DNA of 17,441 bases from a bacterium (GTDB lineage Bacteria > Fidelibacterota > UBA2242), in the NCBI GenBank assembly GCA_018895675.1, contig JAHIOG010000095.1, positions 1 to 17,441 of the forward strand, read 5' to 3'. Both the position numbers and the translations under genes were made by a program. Below are positions 7,997-15,670 of the stretch, one piece after another. The stretch's first letter is position 1, and the number at the start of each line of letters is the position of its first letter. The notes below the pieces were generated by a model. It was given only the letters and a program-made list of their open reading frames with translations, had not been told where the DNA came from and did no database searches.

Positions 7997-8603
7997 GATA
8001 TGGGCGGCAGGCAATACCAGTCAGGCAGTTGCTTCCCGGTCGCTGGTGATGCTTGGGAACAATGATGGCGGCAATGAAATCGCCATTTACCAGGGACCCA
8101 ACGATTCAAGTTTGGTTGCAGTCTATATCGATGACCAACGGTTTGGCTTTTTCAATGTTGATGGACTTGACCGGAGTAAAGAAAAATGTCATTACCTTTG
8201 TCTGACCAGAGTCGATAATTTCTTTACATTTTACTTCGATGGAAAGCCATTGAAAACCGAAGATCTGAACAGTATCGATCTGGATATCGGATCGAGCAAT
8301 ATGTTGATAGGCGCTGATTATGATCCGCCGGGCGTGAATAATAATCCCGGGAATTATTGGGTGGGAACAATCAATGAAGTTCGCATCTGGACAAAGGTGA
8401 TCCAATCTGCTGAAGTATCATTTCATCACAATAATCCCGATAAACTTACCGAACATTATTCATCCGGTGGGTTGGATCATTTAATCGGTATTTGGCGATT
8501 TAACGAAGAGTTTGAAGATTATGTGTCTGATGAAAGCGGTAATTCAAATCACGCCTATTTCCGGGGTGATCCCGGTTCTATCTACTGGGATACCGGCAAA
8601 TAA
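7974..8603 (+). CDS. LamG (concanavalin A-like) domain, C-terminal part of a frameshifted lipoprotein
   Basis: 209 residues in a frame one base ahead of the preceding fragment. S-S-D-F-A-I-E-I-W-A-A near the start, G-x-x-N-E-V-R-I-W about two thirds along, and L-I-G-I-W-R-F-N-E near the end are the standard signposts of the LamG-like jellyroll (PF13385), a sugar- or protein-binding fold of extracellular proteins. The final D-E-S-G-N-S-N-H-A-Y-F is also a usual LamG ending, so the C-terminus is intact. GTG 7974 has no ribosome site and would begin inside the domain without an export signal, so independent translation is unlikely. It most likely belonged with the leader at 7640. An intrinsic terminator lies about 110 bases downstream. 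Confidence 0.75.
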   Translation: MSSDFAIEIWAAGNTSQAVASRSLVMLGNNDGGNEIAIYQGPNDSSLVAVYIDDQRFGFFNVDGLDRSKEKCHYLCLTRVDNFFTFYFDGKPLKTEDLNSIDLDIGSSNMLIGADYDPPGVNNNPGNYWVGTINEVRIWTKVIQSAEVSFHHNNPDKLTEHYSSGGLDHLIGIWRFNEEFEDYVSDESGNSNHAYFRGDPGSIYWDTGK

Positions 8604-8715
8604 ATAAAAAAGATTAACAGGACAATATGTGACGTGCATCAACTCATGATGGTGCTATATTTTATACATTATAACAGATTTTTTAAGAACTTATCCCCAA
8701 ACCTCACTACCCTCC

Positions 8716-8756
8716 AGTCCAGCGTGACCCCCCATCACTCTGGACTTTTTATTTTA
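8716..8756 (+). terminator. Intrinsic terminator of the + strand core run
   Basis: Stem AGTCCAG, mismatch C, GTGA (8716-8727), loop CCCCCCA, then TCAC, mismatch T, CTGGACT (8735-8746), followed by T5-A-T4. Eleven base pairs with a single mismatch and a T-tract make a strong Rho-independent terminator read rightwards. It touches the stop codon of the convergent gene at 8754-8756. The reverse strand lacks a T-tract, so it should not stop leftward transcription. Confidence 0.85.
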
Positions 8757-9626
8757 GCGGAGATGGCTTATGAATTCCGGACCGGTTCCGCAGCATCCTC
8801 CGATTATCCTGACACCCCGATCAATCCAGGTCCGTGCGATTGAGGCATATCTTTCGGGTGTAAACACGGGATCCCCTTGCCATCCTTTTTGAAAGTCGAA
8901 AAATCCGGCATTCACATATACCATAATTGGCAAATCGATTTTATCGGCATGGATATTTAAAAGTTCGGTAACGACACTGTGATGGGTGCAGTTGATAGAG
9001 AATATTTCGATGCCTTCCAGTTTCAATTGCTCATAAGCGGTAATTATTTTATCGCCGTTTAAAATATGGCTTTTATCTTTGAGGATAAAACTGGCGGCAG
9101 TCGGTAAACCGGTCTCCAGTGCTGCCCTGGTCGCGGCAAGCGCTTCATCGAACGTGTTCATCGTTTCAATCAGAATGAAATCCACGCCTGCTTGAAGCAG
9201 CCATGACGTTTTTAATTTATGTTCGAGATAAGCAGTTTTAAAATCGGGAGATAACTCGGGATGATAGCAATCTTCCAATGGAGACAGTGAGCCGGCTATC
9301 CAAATTTTCCGGTCGGGTGAAGCCCTGGAAATCGCTTTCCGGGCAAGTTCAACGGCTTTAAAAGTAGCATTCCTGGCATCTTCTTCTGAAAGCCCGGCTT
9401 TGCGGAATGTCCGGGCATCTGTTCGAAATGTGTTTGTAGTGATGATATCCGCTCCGGCATCGATATAATCTTCATGAATTTCGCGTATTATTTCAGGGCA
9501 CTCCCATATAGCAGAAGCAGACCACAACGGTAAAGATATATTTATCCCGCGGCGATGCAGTTCTGTCCCCATCGGACCGTCGAGGATCAGGATTTCAGAT
9601 GATTGCAATTGATCAATGAAAGTCAT
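8754..9626 (-). CDS. Homocysteine S-methyltransferase family protein
   Basis: 290 residues from ATG 9626, which overlaps the stop of the upstream PAP2 gene as ATGA; an in-frame ATG at 9656 would add ten residues and a 34-base overlap. The family (PF02574: MmuM, BhmT, MetH N-domain) moves a methyl group to homocysteine using a zinc held by three cysteines. All three are here: C213 in I-N-C and C278-C279 in G-G-C-C-G. The barrel start (L-D-G-P-M-G-T-E-L) and T-N-T-F near 64 are typical. The size fits MmuM-like enzymes, which use S-methylmethionine or S-adenosylmethionine; no cobalamin-binding domain is attached. It is the last gene of a three-gene - strand operon. The exact methyl donor cannot be read from sequence. 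Confidence 0.85.
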   Translation of the reverse strand: MTFIDQLQSSEILILDGPMGTELHRRGINISLPLWSASAIWECPEIIREIHEDYIDAGADIITTNTFRTDARTFRKAGLSEEDARNATFKAVELARKAISRASPDRKIWIAGSLSPLEDCYHPELSPDFKTAYLEHKLKTSWLLQAGVDFILIETMNTFDEALAATRAALETGLPTAASFILKDKSHILNGDKIITAYEQLKLEGIEIFSINCTHHSVVTELLNIHADKIDLPIMVYVNAGFFDFQKGWQGDPVFTPERYASIARTWIDRGVRIIGGCCGTGPEFISHLR

Positions 9627-10390
9627 AACGGCAAGTGCAATCCTAATTGAATGCAATCTGAATTAAGTTCAATGGAATATTGTAATTCAGTTGCGTGTTG
9701 TCTGATAAAGCTGCGCCCGATCAGTATTCCCAGAAGCGCTCCGCTGACCACGTCGGAAAGATAGTGTTTATTATCATTAATCCGGCTGGACGCGACAAAT
9801 GCCGCCATGCCATATGCATAGCAGCCCGGATATTTACCATATAAATATTTTATTACCGCCGCCAATGCAAAAGCAGATGATGTATGTCCGGATGGGTAGG
9901 ACCGGCATCCCTTTCCGTTTGGTCTTTGGCGATGAGAAATGGTTTTGATGATCGAAGTTACCGTGCTGGTCGTTAATATTGATTCGACTAGTAACCCTGT
10001 ATTGGAAAGTGTTCTTTGCCAGGATTGATCTGTAATGATACCGAAAGCAATAATTGTTGTTAATGTTGCGTAATATCCCCAGCGGTGACCATAGAGATCG
10101 CCGATCCGGGAAATATTATCGGAATAAAATCCGTGTTTCTGAGCATAATTTTGAACCTGGTTTTCGAGGAGCAAGGAGATTGGAATTAGAACAGAACCTG
10201 CGATTAAAATTGGTTTCTGATATTTTATATCCCAGGTATTCCGTATTCCATGGTAATAATGGGATAGATATCCTCTTAGCCGATTATCGGTATGGTTTGA
10301 GAATTGTTGTTGGGCACGAAGAGCGCTTACCAGAAATAGGGTACAAAGGAGCGCACATAACACTTTTCTGTATTTTAATCTAACCATCAT
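9623..10390 (-). CDS. PAP2-family membrane-associated phosphatase
   Basis: 255 residues. The three signature motifs of the PAP2/lipid phosphatase superfamily (PF01569) are present in order: K-T-I-S-H-R-Q-R-P, S-Y-P-S-G-H, and S-R-I-N-D-N-K-H-Y-L-S-D, whose two histidines act on the phosphate. The N-terminus is a signal peptide ending near A-L-R-A-Q, so the active site should face the periplasm. Several hydrophobic stretches follow (about 60-76, 105-121 and 215-225). Relatives dephosphorylate undecaprenyl pyrophosphate, phosphatidic acid or phosphatidylglycerol phosphate; the substrate here is unknown. ATG 10390 is followed at once by a second ATG. It lies 30 bases after the UROD-family gene and overlaps the methyltransferase gene by 4 bases. 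Confidence 0.9.
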   Translation of the reverse strand: MMVRLKYRKVLCALLCTLFLVSALRAQQQFSNHTDNRLRGYLSHYYHGIRNTWDIKYQKPILIAGSVLIPISLLLENQVQNYAQKHGFYSDNISRIGDLYGHRWGYYATLTTIIAFGIITDQSWQRTLSNTGLLVESILTTSTVTSIIKTISHRQRPNGKGCRSYPSGHTSSAFALAAVIKYLYGKYPGCYAYGMAAFVASSRINDNKHYLSDVVSGALLGILIGRSFIRQHATELQYSIELNSDCIQLGLHLPL

Positions 10391-10420
10391 ATATTACGTA
10401 AATCATGATTTGTGGTGTCG

Positions 10421-11449
10421 TTATCTGCCGAATTCCTTCGCTGCTTCCAGCATAGCGATGTAGTTTTCATATTTTACATAGTCGGGTATGCTGTTCCCGG
10501 AACCGACGCAATATCCCCCATTGTAAGCGGCTTCTTCAATATTTTTGCGCACCTGTTCCCGGACTTGCTCTGTCGAACCGCGTGCCAAAAGATCCACATC
10601 GACATGTCCAATTAGGCATAAACGGTTTCCATAACGCTGCTTTACCTCGGCAATTGCCATGGCTTGAGGTTCAATCGGGTGAAGTGCATCCACGCCACAA
10701 TCGATGATATCATCCATAACGTCAAACAGTAAACCATCCGTGTGATAGATCAGGGGCTTATTCGAAGATTTTGCCATATCTCCGATTTTCTTCAGCCACG
10801 GAAAAAAATATGTCCGCAATACGGCGGGTGATATCATCAGACCGGTAGCGTAAGCAATATCGTCGCTGTACCAAATCACATCAACGGCATCACTTTCGGC
10901 AAAATATTCAAACATGCTCAGAACCAGATTTCCGATTTTATCAAATAGGGCATCAAGCAATTTGGGGTTGTCGAATATTGCATAGGAAAATTGTTCAAAA
11001 CCCATCAATTCCCAAACCATGGTAAAAATATCGCCATGTTGCCCGATAACGCCCATACCTTCCGGGAGTAATTCCCGGACTTTTTCAAAATTTGAATAAT
11101 CAAAATCTTCCTTATTGGGAAAGATGTAGTTCTCAAAATCATCCAAACTGGTGATAATACCTTTGCCTTCGGTCGCCCAATTCCGGGATACGGTGCCATC
11201 ATCATCTAGTGTGGAATTTTCATTATCCTGGAGAAAAAGTTTGCCTGGATTGAAATCGGCAATGGGTTGTAATTTAATGTAATCGTATCCGGCTTTATGC
11301 CAGAAATCCACATCATCTTTCAGGGATTTTACAGGTCTACCGAGCAACCGTTCTATCATGATTGGATGAATTCCCAACTCGGCAATCGGTACATAACCGG
11401 CTTTGCCTCTTTTCAGGGTTAACTTGAATTGCTCAATGTTCGGATTCAT
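10421..11449 (-). CDS. Uroporphyrinogen decarboxylase (URO-D) superfamily protein, probably a methyltransferase-like member
   Basis: 342 residues from ATG 11449, with AAGAGG five bases upstream. It has the URO-D fold signature order (PF01208): W-x-x-A-G-Y-D-Y early, D-D-I-A-Y in the middle, Y-H-T-D-G (235-239), D-A-L-H-P-I-E-P (254-261), G-H-V-D (281-284) and a final G-G-Y-C-V-G-S-G. It lacks the N-terminal substrate motifs of true HemE, so heme synthesis is unlikely. In MtaA/CmuA-type methyltransferases of this superfamily the zinc is held by an H-x-C pair plus a later cysteine; here there is H236-x-D238 with C314, so the metal site would differ or be absent. It leads the - strand operon with PAP2 and homocysteine methyltransferase genes. 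The family is sure, the reaction is not. Confidence 0.8.
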   Translation of the reverse strand: MNPNIEQFKLTLKRGKAGYVPIAELGIHPIMIERLLGRPVKSLKDDVDFWHKAGYDYIKLQPIADFNPGKLFLQDNENSTLDDDGTVSRNWATEGKGIITSLDDFENYIFPNKEDFDYSNFEKVRELLPEGMGVIGQHGDIFTMVWELMGFEQFSYAIFDNPKLLDALFDKIGNLVLSMFEYFAESDAVDVIWYSDDIAYATGLMISPAVLRTYFFPWLKKIGDMAKSSNKPLIYHTDGLLFDVMDDIIDCGVDALHPIEPQAMAIAEVKQRYGNRLCLIGHVDVDLLARGSTEQVREQVRKNIEEAAYNGGYCVGSGNSIPDYVKYENYIAMLEAAKEFGR

Positions 11450-11611
11450 AAAAGCCTCTTACCATCCCATGAATTAACCACTAACAAACGTCTCAATTTA
11501 AACTTTTTATCTTTGCTCTGCACTATTATTTTATGATTTTGGATTGTAACTTACGCCGATGAATGAAATAAATTTTATATCAAATAATTCACTTCCACTT
11601 GTATAGTAAAT

Positions 11612-12181
11612 ATGAATAGTAGCAAAGCCGTCTTTCTTGATCGGGACGGAACCTTAAATGAAGATAGTGTCGAATATATTAAATCCACAGATGAATTTCG
11701 TCTGTTTGAGTTTACGCCCCGAGCGTTGAGGATTTTCAAGCGGCTTGGTTTTAAGTGCATATTGATTACTAATCAATCGGCCATCGGACGGGGATTGACC
11801 AGTCGCGAGGCAGTTGAAAATATCCATGAAAGATTGAAAAATACTGTTGAGCAATCAAAAGGTTCACTCGACGGAATTTACTATTGTCCGCACAAGCCAG
11901 ACGAAGAATGTGATTGCCGAAAGCCTAAAACCGGAAATATAGAAAAAGCGATTGCTGATTTTCATATTGATCCGGCAGTATCATATTTTATCGGAGATTC
12001 TCAGAAAGATATCCGGACAGGCGCTGCCGTCGGTTGTAAGACCGTGCTGGTAAGAACCGGCGTGAATCCGCCATTGTTGCAGATAATCCAAACCTGGAAA
12101 CCACGACCTGACTTCGTGGCGGAGAATATTCTGGAAGCAGCTCAAATAATTGAATGTTTAAAAAGAAGTCGAAAGAAATGA
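11612..12181 (+). CDS. gmhB: HAD-IIIA phosphatase, D-glycero-D-manno-heptose-1,7-bisphosphate 7-phosphatase type
   Basis: 189 residues, the usual GmhB size. The HAD motifs are D10-x-D12-G-T, T53-N-Q-S and G128-D-S-Q-K-D133. The zinc site found in GmhB and the HisB phosphatase domain is complete: C92-P-H94 and C100-D-C102, followed by R-K-P. GmhB removes the 7-phosphate of heptose bisphosphate on the way to ADP-heptose for LPS, or GDP-heptose for S-layers. Other members act on histidinol phosphate or similar sugars, so the substrate is inferred. Upstream, TATAGT lies at 11602-11607, only 4 bases before the ATG, and no ribosome site is visible. Its stop overlaps the ddl start by ATGA, so the two are probably translated together. 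Confidence 0.85.
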   Translation: MNSSKAVFLDRDGTLNEDSVEYIKSTDEFRLFEFTPRALRIFKRLGFKCILITNQSAIGRGLTSREAVENIHERLKNTVEQSKGSLDGIYYCPHKPDEECDCRKPKTGNIEKAIADFHIDPAVSYFIGDSQKDIRTGAAVGCKTVLVRTGVNPPLLQIIQTWKPRPDFVAENILEAAQIIECLKRSRKK

Positions 12182-13182
12182 AAATAGTGGTCATTATGGG
12201 GGGCACTTCATCGGAGCGGGAAGTCTCCTTCTTAAGCGGTACAAATATTGTTTCTGCTCTAAAAGAGAACGGACATGACGTTATCCCCATCGATACAGTT
12301 TTACCAATTGAGCAGATTGACCATCCGGTTGAGGCTACACCTCAACTAATCAATGATGGTGATAAGAATTTGATATATCTGCTGACTCATCCTCAAATAC
12401 AGTCAGCTGATTTTATTTTTAATGCGCTTCACGGAGGAAGTGGTGAGAATGGTGTAGTCCAGGGTATCCTGCAGACTCTGGGGTATTCGTTTAACGGTTC
12501 CAGCGCTGAAGGTTGTGCGATAACCATGGATAAAATCATAAGCAAAATGATTTTTGAGAAAAACGGTATCCCGACACCGAAATGGCTATACTTTGAGCGT
12601 AACGGAGGATTGAATTACCAAAAGATTATTGATGCGATTCTAAAGAAGTTTTCATTACCACTGGTGATCAAACCCGGACATGAAGGATCAACTGTCGGAT
12701 TGACGGTTGTACAAAAAGAAGATCAGATTCGGTCTGCCATCGACGAAGCGTTAAAATATAATTCTGTGTTTCTGGTGGAAGAATATATTGACGGTCGGGA
12801 ACTGACGGTTTCTGTCCTGGGAGGCCAGGCGTTGCCGGTTGTAGAAATTCGACCTAAACATGGTATTTATGATTACGAATGTAAATACACGAGTGGCATG
12901 AGCGAGTATGAGGTTCCGGCAAATTTAGACTCGTCTCTGGCGGAATCTATTCAGGAAACTACCGTTGAAGCATTCAATCTCCTGCGATGTTCCGGATATG
13001 GCAGAATGGACTTGCGGCTCAGCGCTGATAATAAACCATTTTTTCTGGAAATGAATACACTTCCGGGAATGACGACAACCAGCCTGGTGCCGAAGGCTGC
13101 CAAAGCCGCAGGATGGAACTTCAGGAGCTTATTAGAAGAGATTATGCGGCTTGGATTAACTAATCAGACGTCTTCCAAATAA
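12178..13182 (+). CDS. ddl: D-alanine--D-alanine ligase
   Basis: 334 residues from ATG 12178, in the ATGA overlap with gmhB; an in-frame ATG at 12154 would only add a lysine-rich tail. Ddl joins two D-alanines with ATP in the cytoplasm for the peptidoglycan stem peptide. It is an ATP-grasp enzyme: M-G-G-T-S-S-E-R-E-V-S near the start with E15, H-G-G-S-G-E-N-G (85-92), M-D-K (117-119), P-G-H-E-G-S-T-V-G (166-174), Y-D-Y-E-C-K-Y (231-237) and L-E-M-N-T-L-P-G-M-T (290-299) for metal and substrate. The tyrosine of the omega loop (Y237) points to D-Ala-D-Ala rather than the D-Ala-D-Lac made by VanA-type ligases. Its TAA overlaps the next ATG by one base. Confidence 0.95.
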   Translation: MKIVVIMGGTSSEREVSFLSGTNIVSALKENGHDVIPIDTVLPIEQIDHPVEATPQLINDGDKNLIYLLTHPQIQSADFIFNALHGGSGENGVVQGILQTLGYSFNGSSAEGCAITMDKIISKMIFEKNGIPTPKWLYFERNGGLNYQKIIDAILKKFSLPLVIKPGHEGSTVGLTVVQKEDQIRSAIDEALKYNSVFLVEEYIDGRELTVSVLGGQALPVVEIRPKHGIYDYECKYTSGMSEYEVPANLDSSLAESIQETTVEAFNLLRCSGYGRMDLRLSADNKPFFLEMNTLPGMTTTSLVPKAAKAAGWNFRSLLEEIMRLGLTNQTSSK

Positions 13183-13763
13183 TGAATAATTTATCCAAAA
13201 ACAGCGTTCCGGTCATTAGCGTTTATGATATACCACGATGGTATGCCGCCTATACAAGATCCCGTCACGAAAAGAAAGTACTCGAGAATCTGCAAAATAT
13301 AAATATTGAAGCTTATGTTCCGTTGATAAAAGAATATCACCAGTGGAGCGACCGGAAAAAATTAGTAGAAGTACCGCTTATCCGGAGTTATGTTTTCGTT
13401 CGTATCCCGGCTAAGAATGCACTCTATGTTCTCGAAACCTATGGAATTGTCCGCTTTGTGATGTTTCAAAGAGAACTGGCTGCGATTCCGGACTTTCAGA
13501 TCGATGCGTTAAAGAGTACTGTTGACTGTGGATTGAAGCTAGAATCTCAGAAATATCTCAAAACCGGTCAGATGGTTGAAGTGACTGATGGACCCCTTAA
13601 AGGAATCATTGGAAAAATACAACGGGTTGAAAATGACCATCGATTTGTGATTTCACTGGACGTTATCCAGGCATCTTATATTGTCCGGGTTGATCCAGCC
13701 TTGTTAAAACCGGTAAGCGATGATAAAAAGAAAACCAGGATATCTTTACCGTTGGGAATGTGA
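13182..13763 (+). CDS. UpxY/RfaH-type NusG-paralog transcription antiterminator
   Basis: 193 residues. An NGN domain (about 18-105) opens with W-Y-A-A-Y-T-R-S-R-H-E-K-K and includes A-Y-V-P-L, then V-P-L-I-R-S-Y-V-F-V-R. A KOW domain (about 125-175) has G-Q-M-V-E-V-T-D-G-P-L-K-G-I-I-G. This is the pattern of the specialised NusG paralogs (UpxY, LoaP, RfaH) that ride RNA polymerase and stop early termination in particular long operons, mostly for capsule or other polysaccharides. It lacks the sequence features of housekeeping NusG, which would normally sit with secE and ribosomal protein genes. The start overlaps the ddl stop by one base (TAATG), and cysS begins 2 bases after the stop. Its target operon is not in the window. 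Confidence 0.88.
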   Translation: MNNLSKNSVPVISVYDIPRWYAAYTRSRHEKKVLENLQNINIEAYVPLIKEYHQWSDRKKLVEVPLIRSYVFVRIPAKNALYVLETYGIVRFVMFQRELAAIPDFQIDALKSTVDCGLKLESQKYLKTGQMVEVTDGPLKGIIGKIQRVENDHRFVISLDVIQASYIVRVDPALLKPVSDDKKKTRISLPLGM

Positions 13764-13765
13764 TT

Positions 13766-15172
13766 ATGCCGACCCGTTTTTACAATACTATGACCCGAAA
13801 AAAAGAGGAGTTCAAACCGATTAGACCCGGTGTAGTTAGAATGTACACCTGCGGACCGACGGTATATAACTTTGCGCATATCGGGAATTTCAGGGCTTAT
13901 ATTTTTGAAGACCTATTGCGACGATATTTGAAGTTCAAAGGATATGATGTTACTCAGGTCATGAATATCACGGATGTGGATGACAAGATCATTCGCGATT
14001 CCAATAAGACCGGAATTCCGATTGCAGAATATACCAAACCCTACCGGGCCGCATTTTTTGAAGACCTCGATGCTCTAAGAATCGAACGTGCGGAACATTA
14101 TCCGGCAGCAACTGACCATATTCCCGAAATGGTTCAGTTAATTCAAATCCTTCTCGAAAAAGGAATCGGCTACCGATCCGATGACGGGTCGGTCTATTTT
14201 AAAGTTTCGGCGTATCCCGATTACGGTAAACTGGCGCATCTGAATATCGAGGAAATGCGCCGGGGGTCAAGAGTTCAGAGTGACGAATATGAGAAGGAAG
14301 AGATCCGGGATTTTGCGCTCTGGAAAAGCTGGAAGGAAGAGGACGGCGAAGTTTACTGGAAAACGGAATTGGGCAAGGGACGTCCCGGCTGGCATATCGA
14401 ATGTTCGGCTATGAGCACGAAATATCTCGGCAATCATTTCGATATTCATACCGGCGGTGTGGATAATATCTTTCCCCATCATGAGAACGAAATCGCCCAG
14501 AGTGAAGCTGCTACCGGAGAAAAGTTTGTAAATTACTGGCTGCATTGCGAACACCTGATGGTAGAGAGTGATAAAATGAGTAAGTCGGCAGGAAATTTTT
14601 ACCGGCTGCGGGAATTGCTCGATAAAGGTATCGATCCAGCGGCGATCCGGTACACGTTGCTGAGTACTCATTACCGTCTGAAGCTGAATTTTACTTTTGA
14701 TAAACTTGAAGCGGCTGGTAAAAACATTACCCGTCTGCGCGATTTTATAAAATCTTTGAGTGGTGAGTTTAAAAAAGGTCAGTTGCAGGTAAATGATATT
14801 ATTGAAAAATATCTCGCTGAGTTTGAGTCGGCGCTGGATGACGATCTGAATATCTCCGGGGCGCTGGGCGCGGTCTTTTCATTGATGCATGAAATTAATG
14901 TGTTCCGGCAGAGTGCCGAACTTTACAGCGAAGATGCGCGTGTAATTCTGAAAACTCTTGAAAAAATCGATTCAATTCTGAATGTTCTCACGGAAGAGAA
15001 AGAGAAATTCTCCGACGAGGAGACGCAGCTCATTGAAGCGCGGGCAACTGCCCGCAAAGAACGCAACTGGGCGGAGGCGGACCGGATTCGTGATCAACTA
15101 TTAAATCTTGGAATCATTCTGGAAGACACTCCTCACGGAACAGTGTGGAAGCGGAAGATCGGCACAAAATAA
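13766..15172 (+). CDS. cysS: Cysteinyl-tRNA synthetase
   Basis: 469 codons with stop, a normal class I CysRS, which charges tRNA-Cys. The zinc ligands match the E. coli enzyme: C29 in Y-T-C-G-P-T-V-Y, C213 in W-H-I-E-C-S-A-M, and H238 and E242 in F-P-H-H-E-N-E. The HIGH motif is H38-I-G-N41 and the KMSKS loop is K270-M-S-K-S274. The C-terminal helical domain ends with R-I-R-D-Q-L-L-N-L-G-I and E-D-T-P-x-G-T-x-W, the conserved CysRS ending. ATG 13766 has GGGA eight bases upstream; GTG 13760, two codons earlier, overlaps the previous stop and is the other option. No clear terminator follows; the next + strand features are a tiny ORF and an inverted repeat. Confidence 0.97.
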   Translation: MPTRFYNTMTRKKEEFKPIRPGVVRMYTCGPTVYNFAHIGNFRAYIFEDLLRRYLKFKGYDVTQVMNITDVDDKIIRDSNKTGIPIAEYTKPYRAAFFEDLDALRIERAEHYPAATDHIPEMVQLIQILLEKGIGYRSDDGSVYFKVSAYPDYGKLAHLNIEEMRRGSRVQSDEYEKEEIRDFALWKSWKEEDGEVYWKTELGKGRPGWHIECSAMSTKYLGNHFDIHTGGVDNIFPHHENEIAQSEAATGEKFVNYWLHCEHLMVESDKMSKSAGNFYRLRELLDKGIDPAAIRYTLLSTHYRLKLNFTFDKLEAAGKNITRLRDFIKSLSGEFKKGQLQVNDIIEKYLAEFESALDDDLNISGALGAVFSLMHEINVFRQSAELYSEDARVILKTLEKIDSILNVLTEEKEKFSDEETQLIEARATARKERNWAEADRIRDQLLNLGIILEDTPHGTVWKRKIGTK

Positions 15173-15211
15173 CAGTGATTTTCATAAAATAAATATTTAT
15201 CTGCGGATGGA

Positions 15212-15298
15212 ATGACTGATTTTAAACCATTAGAACGTCACGGTAAAAATAGAACAATATGTCTTAGTGCTCAGGAGCGAAGGAGGTTCGTTAAATGA
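15212..15298 (+). other. 28-codon ORF, possible gene remnant
   Basis: ATG 15212, preceded by GGATGG at 5 bases or fewer, reads M-T-D-F-K-P-L-E-R-H-G-K-N-R-T-I and ends Q-E-R-R-R-F-V-K at TGA 15296-15298. Its start resembles M-P-D-L-K-P-L-E-R-Q of the WYL regulator 1.1 kb downstream, in DNA as well as protein, then the two diverge. It could be a small gene or the broken 5' end of a lost one. No product is assigned. Confidence 0.3.
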
Positions 15299-15313
15299 AA
15301 TATTAATTTAACG
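15289..15313. repeat. 8-bp inverted repeat between convergent cysS and nucleotidyltransferase genes
   Basis: CGTTAAAT (15289-15296) and ATTTAACG (15306-15313) are perfect inverted copies with a 9-base AT spacer. No T-run follows on either strand, so terminator function is uncertain. It overlaps the end of the 28-codon ORF. Confidence 0.45.
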
Positions 15314-15328
15314 GTTTGGCAGTCCGGC

Positions 15329-15670
15329 TTATTGGGTATAGCTTTTGTCGGGCGTTCGTGGTTCTATTTCAATAGCTGTTTTTTTTATTTCAGCAACGAA
15401 TGGATTCTCAGAATTGAAATCCAAATTTGATATTGGATGCGGTTCAATTCTCATATCAAAATCAGATGCCAGTAACATTAATTGAACTTGTAGATCAAAT
15501 CTTTCTTCATCTTTCAAGTCCTTAATAACAAAAGCTAGATCAATATCACTGTCAGGGCTATCTGTTTGTTTAGCGTATGACCCAAATAAATAAACTTTTA
15601 CAAGTTTTGAATTTATAGTCGCAACGGATGAAATATAATTTCGTATTATTTTATTTGTTCTCTTATCCAT
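15329..15670 (-). CDS. Minimal nucleotidyltransferase (MNT), antitoxin-like partner of HEPN
   Basis: 113 residues. The polymerase beta-type nucleotidyltransferase fold (PF01909/PF18765) is clear: V-Y-L-F-G-S-Y-A-K, giving G30-S31-x10-D42-x-D44, and a third acidic position at D72 (F-D-M-R-I-E-P-H-P-I). In studied MntA/HepT pairs the nucleotidyltransferase adds AMP groups to the HEPN toxin and silences it. The start codon lies inside the HEPN gene (25-base overlap), and translation is probably coupled; no separate ribosome site is visible. The DNA is AT-rich, as usual for mobile toxin-antitoxin-type pairs. The last ten residues (R-T-P-D-K-S-Y-T-Q) are not part of the conserved fold. The family is sure; toxin-antitoxin function is inferred from the pair. 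Confidence 0.88.
   Translation of the reverse strand: MDKRTNKIIRNYISSVATINSKLVKVYLFGSYAKQTDSPDSDIDLAFVIKDLKDEERFDLQVQLMLLASDFDMRIEPHPISNLDFNSENPFVAEIKKTAIEIEPRTPDKSYTQ

Noticed and set aside
8634..8843. 69-codon open frame on the + strand
   Set aside because: Runs through the terminator and into the convergent methyltransferase gene; composition is not protein-like.
9627..9656. Upstream ATG adding ten residues to the homocysteine methyltransferase
   Set aside because: The ATGA overlap at 9626 is the usual coupled start, and family members begin there.
11477..11500. CTAACAAACG near the UROD promoter as an attC left arm
   Set aside because: No matching right arm in the next 150 bases.
14267..14671. 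134-codon open frame antisense to cysS
   Set aside because: Lies wholly inside a well-conserved synthetase gene and shows no family features.
15289..15313. Inverted repeat read as an attC site or a cysS terminator
   Set aside because: The box order is reversed (GTTAAAT before ATTTAAC), the loop is only 9 bases and there is no T-tract.
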